Shown here: positions 39,565 to 40,883 of the stretch, piece by piece
Position numbering within the stretch: the stretch's first letter is position 1
Layout of the letters: every line of letters starts with the position of its first letter
Assembly: GCA_943324725.2 (NCBI GenBank)
Contig: CALPMR020000002.1
Span: forward strand, 1-40,883
Source of the DNA: Bordetella parapertussis
Lineage (GTDB): Bacteria > Cyanobacteriota > Cyanobacteriia > PCC-6307 > Cyanobiaceae
DNA length: 40,883 nucleotides
Direction: 5' to 3'
The notes under the pieces: model-generated
The model's input: only the letters and a program-made list of their open reading frames with translations
Databases searched by the model: none
What the model was told of the DNA's origin: nothing
Translations under genes and position numbers: made by a program

Positions 39565-40578
39565 ATGAGCGTCACCATCTCGAAGGCCCCTGAACCGGCG
39601 TTCTCGGAGCCAGTCGCATGTGTCCCGGCGAGCGGGGCCGCAGCGCCCGATCCGATCGCCGGCGCCGGCATCCTCCCGATCTCCTCGCCAACAGGTCCCG
39701 ATACCTTGACGTCCCTGCCTGCCAGCGCTCCGGCCCACACCCCGACGAGCCTGTCCGAGGCGGCACCAGCTCCGGACAGGCAGCGACTTCCCCCTTTGGT
39801 GGACAGCCACTGCCACATCGTTTTCCGCAATTTCGACGAGGACCTGGACGCGGTCCGGGATCGCTGGCGGGAGGCCGGGGTCAAAGCCCTGGTGCATGCC
39901 TGTGTCGAGCCGGCCGAGATTCCGGCGATCCGCGCCCTGGCCGATCGCTTCCCGGAACTGCGCTACGCCGTGGGTGTCCACCCGCTCGACAGCGGGCACT
40001 GGCAGAGCGACACGCCGTCCGTGCTGCGCCAGGCTGCCCGGGCGGATGGCCGGGTCGTGGCGATCGGTGAACTGGGTCTGGATCTGTTCCGCCAGAGCAA
40101 CCTCGAGGAGCAGCTGCAGATGCTGCGGCCCCAGCTGGATCTGGCGTCGGAGCTGGATCTGCCGGTGATCATCCACTGCCGGGATGCGGCCGAGCCGATG
40201 CTGGTCGAGCTGCGCTCCAGGGCGGCCGCCGGCCACTGTCCTTCTGGGGTGATGCACTGCTGGGGCGGCACCCCGGCGGAGATGGAGGCCTTCCTGGAGC
40301 TGGGGATGTTCATCAGCTTCAGTGGCACCGTCACCTTCCCCAAGGCCGAGGACACCCATCAGTGCGCCCGCCAGGTGCCCGCCGATCGCTACCTGGTGGA
40401 AACCGACTGCCCCTTCCTGGCGCCGGTGCCTCGCCGTGGCAAGCGCAACGAACCGGCCTACGTGCTCAGCGTGGCCGAGCGGGTCGCAGCCCTCCGGGGT
40501 GAAAGCCTGGAGCAGGTGGCCTGTGCCAGCACGGCCAATGCCCAGAGACTCTTCCGCCTGCCGCACGGCCTTGTATGA
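39565..40578 (+). CDS. tatD: TatD-family metal-dependent hydrolase (DNase)
   Basis: TatD proteins are Mg/Zn-dependent 3'-5' exonucleases of the amidohydrolase superfamily. The metal ligands are present: H82/H84 in DSHCH, IGELGLDLF (about 172), VIIHCRD, VMHCWGG and VETDCPFLAP with its Asp. The core is 260 residues and normal. The 77 residues before it are Pro/Ala/Ser/Thr-rich and unlike TatD, so translation may begin later, perhaps at GTG just before DSHCH. No strong ribosome-binding site supports 39565. The stop TGA overlaps the ATG of an open frame at 40575. Confidence 0.92.
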   Translation: MSVTISKAPEPAFSEPVACVPASGAAAPDPIAGAGILPISSPTGPDTLTSLPASAPAHTPTSLSEAAPAPDRQRLPPLVDSHCHIVFRNFDEDLDAVRDRWREAGVKALVHACVEPAEIPAIRALADRFPELRYAVGVHPLDSGHWQSDTPSVLRQAARADGRVVAIGELGLDLFRQSNLEEQLQMLRPQLDLASELDLPVIIHCRDAAEPMLVELRSRAAAGHCPSGVMHCWGGTPAEMEAFLELGMFISFSGTVTFPKAEDTHQCARQVPADRYLVETDCPFLAPVPRRGKRNEPAYVLSVAERVAALRGESLEQVACASTANAQRLFRLPHGLV

Positions 40579-40883
40579 TGTTTCATTGGCCTGGAAGCGG
40601 AACCGCTCCCTTTGTCGATTACGGCACCGTCGATCACGGCAGTATCCCTGCCTTCTCAACCCATGGCAGCAACCCTGCCATCTTGCCTGGCGGCGACCCT
40701 GTCAGGCGAGAAATCAGGGTGGTTGTCTGTCATGACCATGCTCCCCTCGCGGCGAGTCCGATAGGCGCACGGTCCCACCCTGTTCCCCTGGCTGCCAGGG
40801 GGATTGGCGGGGCTGATGCGCCTCTTCGCATGACCAGCGCTGGCTGCCGGATCACCCGCCGCATCCAGCCCCGATTCCGGCCC
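40575..40883 (+). other. open frame overlapping the tatD stop and leaving the window (unassigned)
   Basis: ATG 40575 overlaps the tatD TGA (ATGATG) and the frame has no stop for the remaining 103 codons. It starts MMFHWPGSGTAPFVDYG; no family is recognised and it does not look like the start of RpoB, the gene expected here. With high GC, a chance frame of this length is common. The nucleotide stretch 40625-40715 also holds three imperfect copies of an ACGGCAG..CCTGCC-type inverted element. Alternatively this is a long leader of rpoB. Confidence 0.25.
40632..40711. repeat. three imperfect hairpin elements in the leader after tatD
   Basis: Successive copies of a GGCAG-N-CCTGCC pattern: GGCAGTATCCCTGCC near 40638, TGGCAGCAACCCTGCCA near 40664 and CCTGGCGGCGACCCTGTCAGG near 40686. 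The second is the best hairpin (six-base stem, five-base loop). They are spaced about 25 bases apart and could act as RNA structures or protein sites upstream of the next gene. Confidence 0.4.

Overview
The window is GC-rich chromosomal DNA from a cyanobacterium, most likely of the Cyanobium/Synechococcus (picocyanobacterial) type. Evidence: PipX, a cyanobacterium-specific NtcA co-activator, lies directly beside PipY; SepF, a cyAbrB regulator, a low-complexity-tail membrane protein beside infB, and DUF3086/DUF3119/DUF3493 proteins are present; at least eleven HIP1 palindromes (GCGATCGC) are scattered through it; gene packing is tight with many 1-4 base overlaps. No insertion sequence, prophage, CRISPR array or rRNA was seen. 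Two tRNA genes were found (Gly-UCC, Thr-CGU). All identifications come from reading the sequence and recalling families; no search was run.

Layout. 1-4200 (+): the C-terminal part of der, an EcfT/CbiQ-type membrane protein, then pipX-pipY-sepF-proC (nitrogen/carbon signalling, PLP homeostasis, division, proline synthesis). 4294-9355 (-): plsY, DUF3086, DUF3119, an MlaE-type lipid permease and a GPH-family sugar:cation symporter, the last four arranged in overlapping pairs. 9439-9509: tRNA-Gly. 9773-16752 (-): glgX followed by an SNF2 helicase, a SWIM zinc-finger protein and a DUF6880-like protein. 16863-21870 (mostly +): a metallo-beta-lactamase-fold protein that has lost its metal ligands, HU with promoter and terminator, gluQ, several small conserved-looking proteins (one a 38-residue membrane peptide on the opposite strand), a two-domain HicA-like/release-factor-like protein, and a cyAbrB regulator. 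21871-22680: gene-poor DNA holding a degenerate 16-17 bp tandem repeat. 22681-24897 (-): an APH-fold kinase, an EF-hand-like protein with a doubtful N-terminus, tRNA-Thr.

24948-25229 (+): DUF3493. 25146-32979 (-): the transcription/translation cluster small CxxC protein | terminator | rimP-nusA-ylxR-infB-low-complexity-tail protein. 33048-35924 (+): a metallophosphoesterase, an HtrA-type protease and rpiA. 35854-37337: a GH10-like hydrolase (-) and the C-terminal remnant of an FAD-dependent oxidoreductase (+), both lacking their 5' ends and abutting head to head, as if one deletion had removed a shared divergent promoter region. 37352-38704 (-) hisD; 38806 onward (+) rpsT and tatD, after which the order seen in other cyanobacteria would predict rpoB beyond the edge.

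Most of the window is housekeeping sequence. The parts most worth a second look are the GH10/FAD deletion scar, the release-factor-like two-domain protein, the metal-site-less MBL protein, the tandem repeat at 22161-22305, the tiny membrane protein at 19563-19679, and the open frame overlapping the tatD stop and running off the right edge. I saw no convincing new multi-gene system.
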